DNA of 64,000 bases from Nemania diffusa (GCA_038501195.1 JBBPUQ010000007.1:2829501-2893500); one strand, 5' to 3'. Positions 11,866-24,805 are shown, counted from the first letter of the stretch. The notes: generated by a model not told the origin, from the sequence alone. Made by a program: numbers and translations.

Positions 11866-13452
11866 GTTCACGGGCACACACAGGAGCAGTGGAGTCGAGA
11901 GAATAAAATACGATGAGGCGAAGAAAGAGGCGAATAATAAGGCGACGATTATTCTCATTAGTATTACAGCTACTAAATCAGTCGGTACTGCATAATTTTG
12001 CAAGAATAAATATGATACTTCTTAAGATGATTTAGGTATAATTCAATATGTAAGAATAAAGTAGATGGCTTACCTAAATATTTTTTTTCTTGCGTTATTG
12101 GTAGCTTAAGTCTCTTGTGAGAGGAAAACTGACGCCGTTAATACTCTACTACATGACATCCCTAGATCCAAGCAGCTGGGATTCATGGGCTGCATGTACT
12201 GTGTGTGTACAGTGAACTTCAAGAAGTACCGCTACCTCTTTCCCAAATGTACTTATTCACGGGATGTTTAGGGGTCCTAGAAACACCGGTTCTGTGTTGC
12301 CCATGTCAGAAGACCGGACGTCAGCATGGGGAATTATACGTGGGATACCACAACCCAGGTAACACAAAGCTAACTTTTCGGGAAGACTGCTTAGCCGAAG
12401 ATTGGTCCCTGCATGTTCAAAAACGGCGTCCCGTCGGGCAGGGAGTAAACTTAAAAATAAGCGTGCATCATCATTGGGCAGTATTCTAAACTAACACTCC
12501 ATGGTCAAACAAGAAGGCGGAAAAGGAGCGAGTGATAATGACATGTGCACTTTGCAAATACCAATCACGCACCTGCTGGTTTTGTGTAAGCGGATAAAGC
12601 ACTAATATGACTGACTCCCAGCCGCCCTTGCGTCTTTCTCGTCCCATATAATGCGGCTTGTCCCAGGGACATGGTTACGACCCTGGTGTTTGGGGATGCT
12701 CCTTCCCAGTCGATTGCCCGTCACTGCTCAGTGCTTGCCGTTGTTCAAGGTTTTGCGCCGTTGTGTCTCTCTCCTAGACCCACAGCACAGCAGCGGCAAG
12801 GTTCACTGGTGACCCGGGACAGTGAATGGCCAGCTACACAGCCTCAAATAGGAGCCAGTTACCTAAGCTCTGACAGCAAACAGACCTGGTTGGGCCGTCA
12901 GAGGGCCGTCTTCTCGTCACATTGCGACACTGGCCCCTTGCTGCAATGCAAACACCGCTACGTTGGTAACTCTGCATTACTTGATTGCCGAGGCTTGTGT
13001 TGCGCCGATTGGCGAATGTCAAGTCATGGTAATCTTGTTGTGAATTCTGGTTCACGCGCAAGGCACGACATATGTATGGTGACACTACATACATTCTCGA
13101 AATATAAAAACACCCCTTTCGCAATGCGCAGTCCCGCTCATCTAGAAATCATAACAGAGTTGTTATATATGACACAAAAGGGCATAATCATCTTAATACT
13201 TTGGCCTTTGCCAACACGTCATTCCTCTTTCACGAAATACTCATTTATACCTATAATCTAATTACTTCTTTCCTTAAGATCCGAATCAATGAGTACCTGC
13301 TACGCAGTTTTTAGTCCCTACGACGTTAAACACAATCCATCATCCATCCTAATCAGTGAGTGATTGTGCCTTTCTAGTCTGTGTATTATTTACACTGACA
13401 ACAAACTAGCTTCCTTCAAACTATCTTCGGCCTTCACTCTCCACACTCTTAA
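11866..13452. other. Intergenic, no gene recognised
   Basis: A 196-codon open frame (12671-13261 +) is present, but its composition is random-looking and it has no domain. The last 150 bases before the amidoligase gene are pyrimidine-rich, as is usual for fungal promoters and leaders. Confidence 0.5.
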
Positions 13453-14856
13453 ATGACCACTATTCATGAGATGGCTTCCATATCCCCGCAAACATTGGGC
13501 ATTCAGCTCGAGTTCATAATATTCTACACAAATAGCAACAACCCAGTTTCTGACGAAGAGAAGGAGAAGTACGGTCTAGTCCTAGAAGTTCCAGAGTACG
13601 AAGCACAAACCGACAGGATCTATTTAGAAGCCAGATGGATCCGCCAGAAAGTAGTAGATACCATCACAGCTGCTGGCTTCAAAGCGAGGGCAAGCGATAA
13701 GGCAAAGGACCCTGACCCCAACCGCCTGGGCTTCTGGAACGTTGTGCCAGACCCAACCGTAGTGGTCCCCGCGGACAATGCAGTGCTGTATAGGCCGCTC
13801 AAGAATATCGGCATCCAGGTCGATTCGCCAGTCTTTGTCGACGGCGAAAATACGTACACGGAGATCACAACTGTCGTCAAGGCCATCAGAGCAGCGTTCT
13901 GGACTGCTGTGCCCCCTGTGTGCAGCTTCCACGTCCACGTGGGGCGTGGCGGCATGCCCCTAAAGTTGCAGCCTGTCCAGCGCACCGCGAGTTTATTATG
14001 GATTGCCGAGGGACTACTCAATACCCTGCATGCGGGATGCAGGCTTGAGAACATGGCCTGCTATAGCCTGAGGAACTTCAGCAATCTGGGCATGGGAATG
14101 GATGCCGAGCCGGCGTCGCAATACATTGATGAGGGCGGAGAGACAGCAGAGATCGAGTTTCCTTTCCATCTGGTCGACAAGAACAAGGCTAAGCCCACCG
14201 ACTATTTCTATACCCAACCCCCAGACATCACCGAGAGCGCCAGCTCGACCCCGTCGCGGAACGCCGCTGCCGACTACGACGTCGAGATGGTCCTGAGGCC
14301 TAGGGAGATCTCGCCCTGCAAGATTGATGTCGTGGATGGTATGATGAGGATCCTCCGTACTACCGACACTAGGGAAGTGGCAGAGTTGCTGTCCAGCAGC
14401 TGGCGACGAGGGGCCTACAACTTCGCCAACCTTAGCCATTACGCACTGGGTGGTGTGCCGGAGCGGGACAGCCTGGCATGGGCGCGGTCGGAAGTGCCGA
14501 AATCGACAATCGAATTCCGGCAGGCAGCTGGTTCCCTAGACGACAACTGGATCGCCATCTGGATTAAGATCTGCCTCGCGCTCTGCGGCCCCGCCGTTGT
14601 AGATTCTTCCGACGCCGACTTCTACCAACTCCTCTACAACTGTGCCAAGGCGGAGAAAAACCCCCGGGAGTATGATGTGTTTGACCTACTCCACGATATA
14701 GGTCTTAGCGTAGAGGACATCGACACCGTCTACAGTCGTCTCGTTAGTGGCCGGCATGAGAAGGAGCCAGTGCTGTCCTTCCACCAACCTGAAGATTGCC
14801 AAGAGATATTATTAGTGGAAAATGTTCAAGATTTCATAGTGCCGGCGTGTTTGTGA
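13453..14856 (+). CDS. Amidoligase-fold protein (Amidoligase_2-like)
   Basis: A single exon of 467 aa with no signal peptide. Marks of the amidoligase (glutamine-synthetase-like ATP-grasp-independent ligase) family are the early Glu in TLGIQLEFIIFY (about 14-25), WNVVPDPTVVV (about 96), ENTYTEITTVV (about 136, the 'E-SP' type strand), CSFHVHVGRG (about 157-166, the conserved HVH) and STIEFRQAAGSLDDNWI (about 351-367, the EFRQ-G-LD motif). Bacterial members are thought to form amide or isopeptide bonds in peptide tagging or cell-wall-type modification. Filamentous fungi carry many such proteins with no known substrate. A second in-frame ATG lies at codon 7; the first was chosen because both follow the same leader. 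Genes on either side are unrelated, so context does not suggest a partner. Confidence 0.8.
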   Translation: MTTIHEMASISPQTLGIQLEFIIFYTNSNNPVSDEEKEKYGLVLEVPEYEAQTDRIYLEARWIRQKVVDTITAAGFKARASDKAKDPDPNRLGFWNVVPDPTVVVPADNAVLYRPLKNIGIQVDSPVFVDGENTYTEITTVVKAIRAAFWTAVPPVCSFHVHVGRGGMPLKLQPVQRTASLLWIAEGLLNTLHAGCRLENMACYSLRNFSNLGMGMDAEPASQYIDEGGETAEIEFPFHLVDKNKAKPTDYFYTQPPDITESASSTPSRNAAADYDVEMVLRPREISPCKIDVVDGMMRILRTTDTREVAELLSSSWRRGAYNFANLSHYALGGVPERDSLAWARSEVPKSTIEFRQAAGSLDDNWIAIWIKICLALCGPAVVDSSDADFYQLLYNCAKAEKNPREYDVFDLLHDIGLSVEDIDTVYSRLVSGRHEKEPVLSFHQPEDCQEILLVENVQDFIVPACL

Positions 14857-15420
14857 AGGCGAGAGTTAGAACGTAGTTTACTATACTTGGGTGCGGGGAA
14901 TTGATACCAGGCGTCGGGGCATATCGGTAGAGGGAGCATAATACGGACGGCGTAAAGGGGGGTAACTATAATGAAGCATCGAAATTGCTGCTAGGATTCA
15001 TTGCGCTTGCTTTTCGCAGGTATAACTAGAAATAGTAGCTCTACTGTAATATGATAACTGCATTGATTTTCACCTATTTAAGGAACAAGTGACGCATTAC
15101 ATATCGCAAATATTAGACGGTCTCCGTGGCCTCTAAATGTGAGACTGCGATGACTCGCAAGTCTAACGAGTGCTCACTGTATGGTCCGGCGTGAACATAG
15201 GCTGCAATGACAATGGCCCCTATATTTTTGACCAGCTCATTACCTACTTGAAACTACTACAAGATGGTTAAATAATCAGGTTTTGAAAAAACGACTATCC
15301 CATATGTTCAAATCATATATATACAGCAGTCAGGTTGAACCCCAGCTATAAGATTGGCCGAATAAGAAGCGCCCAAGACCGCCCTCGCCGGTCGTGTCTG
15401 GTGTCGCACACTGGAGCTGT
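14857..15420. other. Intergenic between convergent genes
   Basis: Contains only the 3' flanks of the amidoligase and deacetylase genes; no further feature seen. Confidence 0.5.
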
Positions 15421-16515
15421 TTAACAGGTAGTGGCACCGTTGCTAGGGAACGTTCCATTCTTGTACATGCCATCCGCATCATCAAGGCACTCAGCTATAC
15501 CAACGGGTCGATGTTAGCACGTCTATCAGCTCAAACAACCTCACCTCGCCCCGCCGGGGTTTCTGGTGGAGAAGAAAAGAAAGAAAATTAAGTAAGTAGG
15601 TGGACTGCAAACGTACCAACAGTGACGATCTTGAGATTATTCGTCTTGGCCCAATTGATCAGCCAGTTGGTCAGCGTGGTGACGGTGGACTGGTAGGTCT
15701 CGTGCATGAGGGGGATGTGGCCGTTTCCCGCGGCGCCGGCGCGCTGGAACAGGGCCTCGCTCTGCGCGGGCGACTGGTTGTTCCAGTCGCCCGTGTCGAT
15801 GTCGTCGTTGATCACGCTGTACCCCATCTGCCGCATCACGCTCAGGAACTGGCCCCCCGTCTCCAGGTACGGCGGCCGCACGTACGCCGGCTTGCGCCCG
15901 AAGATGTTCACCATCGCCTGCTCCACGCGCTCCATCTCCGTCTGCACCGTCGCCGCGCTCATCGAGGCCATGTGCGAGTGGGTCCTGTTGGGGGCGAGGA
16001 GGTGTTAGTTACGGTAATTTCTTCATGGATTATTTTAATTGACGGTGTTTTCGTTGGTTGGTCAGAGTCCTGCCAGATGCTATCAAAAGCTCCCCCTCCC
16101 CTCCTCAGAACAGGATATACTGACCACGTATGGCTAGCGACCTGATCTATCGACCACCAGAGTCAGCGATGCTCCTACACACCAGCTGCGGTAAACGACT
16201 AGAAGAAAAATACGTACGGCCATTGTCAAACGCCTTCTTGACAGCAGCGCGCTGGTTATAGATACACCCGTACAGCGTGCCCGTGAAGAAGAACGTCCCC
16301 TTGACGCCCGCAGCATCGAGCGTATCGACGAGGGAGGACGTGAACTGGTACGGGCCGTCGTCGTACGCGAGGGCTAGAACGCCGGGCTTGGAGCACCTGG
16401 TGATGACTGTGCCGACGGTGTGCGTGCGCTTCATGATCTCGATGGGGTTCGGGACGGCGCGCGCCGAGACGGCGGCCGCGAGGGCTAATGCCGTGGCAGC
16501 GGAAGCGAAGAGCAT
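15421..16515 (-). CDS. Secreted polysaccharide (chitin) deacetylase, carbohydrate esterase family 4
   Basis: Four exons: 16515-16218, 16146-16125 (22 nt), 15984-15617 and 15494-15421; joined 762 nt, 253 aa. A signal peptide is clear (MLFASAATALALAAAVSARA). CE4 motif 1 is LALAYDDGP (Asp52, Asp53), motif 2 is SHTWTHSHM (His105, His109), motif 3 is RPPYLETG (about 143) and motif 4 is DTGDWN (about 173); LMHET near residue 200 fits motif 5. These enzymes use a metal bound by Asp-His-His to remove acetyl groups from chitin or related N-acetylglucosamine polymers in the wall or outside the cell. No CBM18 chitin-binding domain is attached, so the protein is a bare catalytic domain. The C-terminal exon gives ECLDDADGMYKNGTF and ends in Cys. 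The acetylated substrate is inferred. Confidence 0.9.
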
Positions 16516-17717
16516 TTCTGGGGGTGTCGCGAGGTGACGATTGACTAGAGATGTGAGATGCTCGCCTGGGATCGAGAATATCTGAGTTCTACCCTGTCTA
16601 TATGTAGGTGCAGCATAGCAGCAGCTGTTGTGGCAGCTTCGCTTTATAAACACCCTCGGAATGGGGTCACAGCTACCTCCCGCTTGTTATACATACCCAT
16701 GTGGGCATTGTTTATCCCCATGCTATATCTCACATATATTAAGCGTCTCTCGCCTATGTTCGCAACCCCTTCTTCCTAAAGCTCGCCGGTCTTAGGCAAG
16801 ATCTCCAGTATACCCAGGCGGCTCATAGACCCTACCAAAAATGCCCTTTTTTGAGTTTCCATGAGCCCGGCTCAGTGGTACGGGAAAAGGGATCATAGTT
16901 ACCTAGGCCTTACCTGGTCCCAGTGTGAGCCTGTTGCTAGGTAGAGCCATAGGTGAGAGAATTTAGCCGCGAATATAGACATGTGGTATTTCTATCGGAC
17001 TTTGTGGTTTCCGGAAGGGGACCGGAAGAACATAATGCATTAAGCAAAGACGTGGCCCGTGAGCTTGGCATCTTTACACTGCATTATTGCAATCCATACC
17101 CCAAGTTACAACTTTAATGTCTGTGAAGGTAGACCTAAGGCGGTTAAGTTCAGATGGCATGATCTAGGCATGTGAAAGCCGCGCCATAATACAATAGACT
17201 TGGCACATTTCGCACCATTTACGATGTCATATACTGGTAAATCGCCCTGGAAGTACTAAACTCACAGCGTAAAAGGGGTTGTCAATTATTATATAAATAT
17301 AACTTGACTCTAACACTTTTTATTGATGTTATCAACTCATCATGAGTTGGATATTTTTTTGCTTGGTGACATACTAGCCAATCATTCCTTTCTTGGTAAG
17401 CATTCAGCCGATACGCTGTAGACTAGAAGGGCATCTTATACGCCTATATACATATTGGGCTCAGTAAAGAAGCCATTACACTAATGGCTAAGAGTAGGTA
17501 CTATTGTATTTCGTAATCCAAGTATGCGCTGTGCGTGTCATGAGATCCTAGATGTTCGAGATTACTTATCAAGGTGATATCCCAAAACCTTCTTCAAAAC
17601 CTACCGCTTCCCCCAAAAATACTCCGTAGCCGTACAACGCCGCTTATATTTATCATGATCCTAACATACGTAGTATTATGCCGCTATTTTCTTTACACCC
17701 TTCTCAGTGTCGAGTCA
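16516..17717. other. Intergenic, no gene recognised
   Basis: Promoter side of the deacetylase gene and 3' side of the DUF2434 gene. A TATAAA-like word and AT-rich runs occur, but nothing can be assigned. Confidence 0.5.
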
Positions 17718-19472
17718 TTAAACATCCAGCATGCTCCTGATTTGCTGAGGGGGAGCAGTGATAGACACGCTACTGCGCGTACTTGTACTCCTGTTATAGC
17801 TACCGGTTTGCTGGGTTTGGCGTTCCCTACCCTGACCATTGTTTTCTGAGGGAACGGACTGTGGAGTTGGATTGCCGGCGTTTGGGAACAGGAGGCTGGC
17901 AACGACCTGCATGGTTTGGTCGGCTCTTCGCTGGTCTGACCTTCCGGAAGGAACGTATGGAGGTGGAGCCGTGCGGCTCGCAACGCTCGGTGATCTGTGT
18001 ATCGAGCTCATTTCAAAAGCGTTGGTAGTCCCGGGAGTGGCTTCGGCATTTGTAGCTCTTTGCTCGGCTACATGCTGAACTTGGGTGCCTCCAACTTCTC
18101 GCACATTACGGTAGAGTTGATCTCGTACAGCATCCCCAGTTCCAACTTCACCACGGACTCGTCGCCACCAGGCTGGCTTGAGGCGGATACCAAGCTCTCG
18201 GTCAAGCTCAGCGCCTCTTACGCGTCGCTGGCGAATAAGTTCTTTATCTTCATTCGGACGCAGGAAGCCGGAGACGCAGAGAATGATAATAAGCAGAAGA
18301 GCTGGAACGTAACCGCCGACATACATAGCAATAAGGTTGGTGTCTTTCTTTAGGGGCGAATAATTGAACTCCCACGCCGCTAGTGCTTGATAAGCCACAA
18401 CGACTAGAGCGAGTGGAATCATGAGCATGAATCGGTAAGGCACATAACGAAGAAACCCAATCACCCTGTTTAACCAGCCGCGATTTCGAGCCTCGTAATG
18501 TCGGACGGAATGCCAAAGAGATACCACAATGGTAAGCCAACTGATAAACAGCAAGAACGGAGCGATTTTGAAGCGTATGTCCGTAGCAGCCGGTATAGCT
18601 TTGAGAATGGTCTGCTCAGGCGAGCGCTGGAGCTCGACAGCACCCCAATTGCGCGGTATGACGAGAAAGAAGTCCTACCTCCATTAGCGATTGACGAAAA
18701 TCGAGCAACGGGCGAGGAACTTACCAGCCACCACCACAGGTAGAAGAAAAGCGGCAGCCAGAATTCAAACATGCCTCTTTTATCCGTCTGTTGCAGCACA
18801 AATGGGTTGGGGTCGATGAATTGCCTCTCCATCCAACTTCCCCAGTGGCGGACCGATTCCCACACCAAGGCCATGGAGCCCATATTCATCAAGAACCAGA
18901 AGAAGACGTTGAGCACGAGCGGTAGCTCTACCACGCGATAACGGTCTACATCGATACCAGTGAAAAGGCCAATGAGCGCACTAGCGCAAATGAAGATGGC
19001 CCAGTACCATTGCCATCTCCTCCCTATGGGGTAGAACCTCTTTTCTGCGGGCAGGTAGAGCTTTCCATGGCGAGTCAGGTTGACTAGGACAAAGACTAAA
19101 CATAAGGCGAATGCGACGGCGAAGCCAACTCCGATGTTCGCGCGGGGACCGCTGGGCTGAGTGGCAAGGTAGCACCATGTGCTGTTGACTGATTGAATTC
19201 ACGCATGTTAGCAAGACGCCTTGGGAACATAGTGGTGGGGATGAAACAGTACCAAAAGTGCCGTTGTTCAAGAGCAGAGGCGGCGTGTATGGCTGATCCA
19301 CCAGATAACACCGCGACCAATTGCTCAGCGTCCAGTTGCCCTCGTAGAGGGTGTAATTCCAATAGTTGAGCGTTGACACATTGAAGTGAACGCCTCCGAT
19401 AATGGTATCGTTAACATCGCCAGGGTTACCGGGTGGCCATACCGGCAAATCGCGTGCAAATAGATCGGCCAT
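17718..19472 (-). CDS. Seven-TM fungal membrane protein, DUF2434 family
   Basis: Three exons: 19472-19253, 19188-18725 and 18674-17718; joined 1641 nt, 546 aa. The N-terminal part (about 75 aa) has several N-glycosylation sequons (NDT, NVS, NYT, NWT, NWS) and probably faces outward. Seven hydrophobic segments follow, starting for example with IGVGFAVAFALCLVFVLVNL and ending with VPALLLIIILCVSGFL. Conserved family strings include RRWQWYWAIF, WESVRHWGSW, DPNPFVLQQ, RSPEQT and PNEDKELIRQRRVRGAE just after the last TM. The cytosolic tail of about 180 aa is Ser/Pro/Gln-rich and probably disordered. Members are found only in filamentous ascomycetes as far as I know, and their function is unknown. 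The start at 19472 was preferred over an upstream ATG because it heads straight into the sequon-rich ectodomain. Confidence 0.82.
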
Positions 19473-21354
19473 GGCACAGAGATCGAGCGAATATGGTTGT
19501 CGGTGCTGTTCTCGCGCGCGTTGTTGCCGGTACAACAAACAGTGCGCGGCTCTGGGCGGAAAGATTCGCTCTTGGCGGCGAGGCTCGAGCTTTTGGTACT
19601 ATGTCCCTACACTATATCCGGCACGATCATTTACACTGATAGTAAACAATCGTAGGAATAATAGTACACCGAAGTCATCAAACGGGCGAGCAGGCGAGCA
19701 ACGGCAACGGTAACAGTCGGCACGGTACTCGAAAGCTTAAAAGGAAGAAATGTTTAAAAGAGAATACCGGCCGGCGAGGATCAGCTCCAGGGTTTGTTCT
19801 CTGAATTCCATTACTAACGCCGGTCTTTCCGGGTACATGCGATCCTCTGCTCGAAATTCACTCAGAGTCTCCACATCGGCTCCACCTGAACTTCTCATTG
19901 GCCGAATGATGAGTGGATAAGCATTTCGCGACGTCATGTTCCTATTCCCCGGCTCTCTTCAACTCCGCCACGCCGGTGCATGCCAAGCATAACTGCCGTA
20001 CATAGCGTATTTCGTACTGCGCAAGTCAACTATTTAGCCCGGGTCAGCGCGAACCTGGGTGATTCTGATTGGTTAGTTCCGCATTTGGCTTCTCAAAAAC
20101 CCTCATATCAAAGCCTCATCCACGTCTATTCGAGTGCCAGTAGTTCCAAATCTCTGGATCCGGTCCTCCGTAAGATGGGTGCTATTTTCGCATTCAACTA
20201 TGCACAAAACGTCGCAAAATGCCGCTTTCAACCAATGGTGAAGAAACTCATTTGCTAAACCGCATCTCTTCAGCTGTTAGGTAGCTTACCTCGTTTCGGT
20301 AAGATAATTCAGGGACGCGTATATATCTTGGCGATTCGTGCAAAATATGTCAGGATTTGGATGAATCCGTTACTACCAACATCAAATACAAACGGGATAG
20401 CTACGGCAAACATTGAGATCGTTATACAAGAGGCAAGGGCGTCGAAGCGACCTAGTTGACGATTAGTACTCTCTCTAGTCAACAATATCTTCGAGGTTAG
20501 TACTATGACAGGAGCGGCGAGTTCTGCAAGGCCATTGATAGCAACAATAGTTAGACAGTTTTCTACAGAAGCGATATCATGTAAATGGCGACGCTAACAT
20601 GTAGACTAAATGGTCTAAGAAAACATGCGCCTTGAAGGTGTCTAATTAGCTCAAAGAAAATAAACAAGAGGCGCGATCAACTAACTAGTTGGGTATCGCA
20701 GGCTTTACAACTCAGAGCCGAACATTTCTACCTGGGTTGACCTTACTTGAGTAACTTACACGAGCTACAACTAATATTATGGATCTAACACTGATATAAG
20801 TTAAAGTATAAGTGTGCCATGTGTCAAACGATAGCCCGTTCATATTAGTTCGTACTAGTACATCCCTTTGCTTAAACATCATTAGCACTAAATTTGTGAC
20901 TACCTAATTCGCTAAACAGCCTTCCTTGTACTACGGATGAAGTTTTGTAATACATCCGTTGTGGGCTGATTATTACGCCGTTAATGGTGTTATACGGACT
21001 TAGCTCACTGGGCAGCCTTCTGTCGACAAGTTTTTCTCGTTGAATATGCATTTTACTTCGCATCTAGAGATGATTGATATGCTACTCTGCTTTCCTATTT
21101 GCTGGCCCGGATTCTGGTGAGATTGACCTTAGCTGCCTATTTATTTCCGTGGCCCCCGGACGGGTATTGCTCGGTGGAATGGGAATTGGTGCTCAAGTTA
21201 GCGTTACCTTACCTTAGTGAAGCAACGCAATCAACGGCAGTCGCATCTAGATACTCAATTTCATCTACTTATTCATTCACTTCGTATAGGAATGAGTCGA
21301 TGTTATTTTATTATTATTATATTCAGAACAATTTATCTAGGCATGGCCCCGCCG
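19473..21354. other. Intergenic, no gene recognised
   Basis: Holds the promoter of the DUF2434 gene and the 3' flank of the GH125 gene. Composition becomes AT-richer from about 20,300 to 21,100. No RNA gene, repeat or credible open frame was seen. Confidence 0.5.
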
Positions 21355-23034
21355 TTATGAACCCCGATGTCGAGGTTGAAAGGTCTCTTTCAAAAGATCC
21401 GGTTTCCTCTCCGCCAGTTCCATCATCATCTGTCCAAAGACAGCATTTCCCCAGCCGAACCTACGATGTCGCGAATGTCAGTCTTCATCTCAGTTCTCTT
21501 GCAGCAGAATCGGCAAAGTCAATAAAGCGAAAAGGGAAAAGGGAGAAGTCAGCACTATGCGGACGGGCACTCACCATGATCTAGTCCACTTGGTAGCATC
21601 AAAACTATTGACACTCTCGTGAATCAAGCCAAACCGGTCCGTGCTCGCCAGCACCTCCCAGATGGAATTGATGATCTCGTCATCGTCATCCGACGTCATC
21701 GCCCGCATGATGGCGGCCATCGGCCATGCAGCACCAGGCTTGATGTGCGGGGACCCGACGGCATTAATGACCGGGCCCTGGCACCACCACGGGTTGGACC
21801 GCGAAAGCACGAAGCGTCGCGTGTTCTGGTACACCGTGTCGTTCGCCGCCAGGTACCCCAGAGACGGCGCCGACAGCAGCGACGGAATATTAGCATCGTC
21901 CATCAGGTTCTGCCCGCCGAAGCCGTCCACCTCGTACGCGTAGATGCGCTGGCCCCCCGGCGCCGTGACGACGCCGAACCGCTCTATCCCCTCGCGCACC
22001 CCCTCCGCCATGTCCCGCATCTGCGCCGCGAGCCCCTCGGGCGCGCTGGGCACCTGCTCCATGATGACGGCCGCGGCGTCGAGGTAGCGCGCGAGCATCA
22101 TGTTGGCGGGGACCTGGAAGTCGTAGATGGCGGCGTCGTCGCTCGGGCGGAAGGGCGCGCGCACCATGCCGGTGTAGTTGACGGGGTAGCTCATGCCGTT
22201 GTTGCCGAGCGTGCCGAACGCCGTCATCGTCTGCGACTGGAACGTGTACGCCGGCGGCTCCCAGGCGCCGTCCGGGCCGTACGTGGGCCTGCGCAGCGCC
22301 TCGGAGGCCGCGAGGATCGACTGCACGGCGTGCACCCACTGGAAGCGCCCGAAGAAGTCGACGTCGCCCGTCGAGGCGTAGTAGTCGTGCGACAGCTGCA
22401 GGAAGGCCCCGAAGTCGTCCAGCTCGAAGTTGCACGTGAACACGACGTTGCGGTCGTACGGCGGCGTCACCGAGTACGAGGCGCCGTTGGGCTGCGCGTG
22501 CAGGTCGGCCTCGGGCGGCGGGAGGAACGCGTTGCAGTAGGGCGAGGTGATGAGGTAGCGGGCCTGCAGGTTGATGGCGCCGCGGAAGATGGAGGCGATG
22601 TCGTCGTCCTTGCTCTTCAGCACGCTTCGGTACGGGGCCACCTGGTTCGCCGAGTCGCGAATCCACATGGCGTCGATGTCGCCCGTGATGATGAAGGCGA
22701 GCTCCTCCTCCGTGTTATTCGCTGCGAAGCCACGCCATTTGATCGCCGTGTCAATTGTGTTGGGATATGTGTTCTCGAACAGGCGGAAGAGGTCGGGGTC
22801 GGTGGTCAGGTTCTTCATCCGGAGGATGGCATCTTCGACGGCTGTCGAGTTAAAGGTGCGGCAGGCCGGTTCGGGACGTTGGTAGGCGAGCTCATAGGCT
22901 CCTGTCGAGTAGGGTTCGTGTCGATTTTGCGAATAACTCGAGTAGCCTTGACAGCTCGCACTGACCGCCTGCCCGACGAGACCTGTGACTGTTGCAACTA
23001 TTGCCACAATCCGCGTCGGATATCGTGGCGACAT
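21355..23034 (-). CDS. Secreted exo-alpha-1,6-mannosidase, glycoside hydrolase family 125 (Mug157-like)
   Basis: Two exons: 23034-21575 and 21460-21355; joined 1566 nt, 521 aa. The second exon supplies the expected C-terminus (WFGWGNAVFGQMMMELAE) after the exon-1 end TKWTRSW. A hydrophobic N-terminus (RIVAIVATVTGLVGQAVSA) fits a signal peptide. GH125 hallmarks are AFIITGDIDAMWIRDSANQV (about 113-132), a CNFELDDFGAFLQLS segment, FGGQNLMDDANIPSLL, NPWWCQGPVINA and GLIHESVN, whose Glu is the likely catalytic base by comparison with characterised members. The fold is an (alpha/alpha)6 barrel acting on alpha-1,6-mannose without metal. Codon third positions are extremely GC-rich from about 21,890 to 22,660, which opens long false frames on the other strand. 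It diverges from frq across 3.9 kb. Confidence 0.93.
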
Positions 23035-24799
23035 GGTCGCTCCTATCGACTCTCGCCGAAGAGAATCGACCTCAACTATCAGTCTACAGTCTTACACCAG
23101 GCGCAAAAGACGCGGTCACGTATGCGCCATCCGAGCATATGTCTCAAATTACTTACTTTACGAGCTGATAGATTTGCCTGTTCATAATGCCCCAGAATCT
23201 GGAGAAGGGCGGGCCCCGAGAGTCGCAGGGGCTTCGATCTATCCCAGAATCGTTACTGTACCGAGAACGCCAAGAAAGCCAACATACCCAATGTTGGCAC
23301 CAACCCCAGCTGCTCCGTGGATGTCTGTTTTAGGAAACTGTCCGTCTTTCTATTTAAATCAGTGCTTAGTTGGGATATGCTGGCTTGAGCTCACTCCTAA
23401 TAAGCCCTTTTGAACTGTAATTCAGTATTGTTTTCAGTCGCAAGTTTGGCACATAATATGGTAACTAGAGATACACAGTACTAGAAACAACGTGAAATCA
23501 ATTCATGGGAGTCACCTGTCGAGGAGTGTAGACATTCAAAATGACGATACAGCTACCTACCTACCTAACCATTAGAGGCACATCTTACGATGAGGAATTG
23601 AATGAGGTGCAAGACATTGGCGGGATAACTCAGGGTCTAAGTTGCTGCAGGCTAAGACCTAGCCGGCCCCCTACGCTGATGGTATAACCAGCATCAAAAA
23701 TTATCACCCGCAAACATCGTTTTAACGAGACCCGAAAGAGAAGGCTTTCTCATACCTTGAATATTTTTCCTGACTTAGGATGCTTGTGACCCTCTCTGCG
23801 AATAGCCCTACTTTCCATGGTGGGTATCGTAGAATTATCTGCATGCTAAACAACTTGGCATATCCAACACGACATACAGAATACATAGTATATAAATTTA
23901 TATATTGCATATCACATGCAGCCACAACCAGGACGGCACCTTGCACTCGGCTACATAGATGCAGGGACCAGCAAGGTAAAACTGCCTTAAGCGCCGGGGT
24001 ACAATGCAATTACTAGAATTTAGCGGGCGCAAAGTCTGGCGGTAAAAGCGTTAAAGACTATTAAAGAACGACCGAAGAAAAGCAGCGTGTTGAAGAAAGC
24101 CAATGCTCAAGGTTTTCATACTCAGGATATCTCATTTAGAGCGCACATGAATGCAGTTAGGCCCTAGTTGAGTGTATTATACCCGGTCTTTGAACAAGGT
24201 AATAAACTAATATCGAGAAGTCAATACCTCATAATTGTGATTATTGTAATGTCCTAGGAAATCAGCCAATAGTAACAAAAGCAAAGTCAAATGCCGTTGT
24301 TGGCTATAAAAGAAGAACTTCAAGGCCTAATTGGCGGATAGCGCTTGTATGGTACCTGTCGTTCTAGAAAAAAACCTTGTCGCAGAACCTGATATATATT
24401 ACGTCATATGTTTCAACATTAGGTATGCTGAAATAGTATGTATGCGGCAGGCTTCCTTCCATTCATATTTATCGATTTGCGATGCATCGTACTAGCTGGT
24501 GGGCCGAGAAAGGGTCTGCGAGATTCTCGTAATATGGATTCTGACTTTTAGGGGAGTGGGTAAGGTGTAAGACCCTGAAGATCAGGTCCCTTCATCCCCT
24601 CCACGATACGGCGTTTCAACGCTGCCCGACATATGAGGGTTTTGATGTCGGCGAGCTGCATTTTCGAACGCTGCAGGATCGCCAAGCCAAGTCTGTCCAC
24701 AGAACAAGTGTAGAGCACCTACATGATCTATGTATCTTGGTACCTTGAGCCTGAGGGTCTACTTGCTCACTCGCTAATAAGCTGTTCCTCGATGCACCC

Positions 24800-24805
24800 G
24801 ATCGA
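24800..24805 (+). promoter_or_regulatory. Candidate White Collar Complex site (distal), GATCGA
   Basis: The word GATCGA lies 2.15 kb upstream of the frq start. GATCGA-like words are the binding preference reported for the Neurospora White Collar Complex, which drives frq from a distal clock box and a proximal light element. A single 6-mer is weak evidence on its own; position is the main argument. Confidence 0.3.

Noticed and set aside
12671..13261. 196-codon plus-strand frame
   Set aside because: No domain, random composition, no codon bias like the neighbours, and no sensible intron extension.
21619..23187. 522-codon frame on the plus strand across GH125
   Set aside because: It is the antisense of the GC3-rich GH125 exon; its Arg/Val/Gly/His-rich composition is a mirror of codon bias. 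The minus strand carries clear GH125 motifs.
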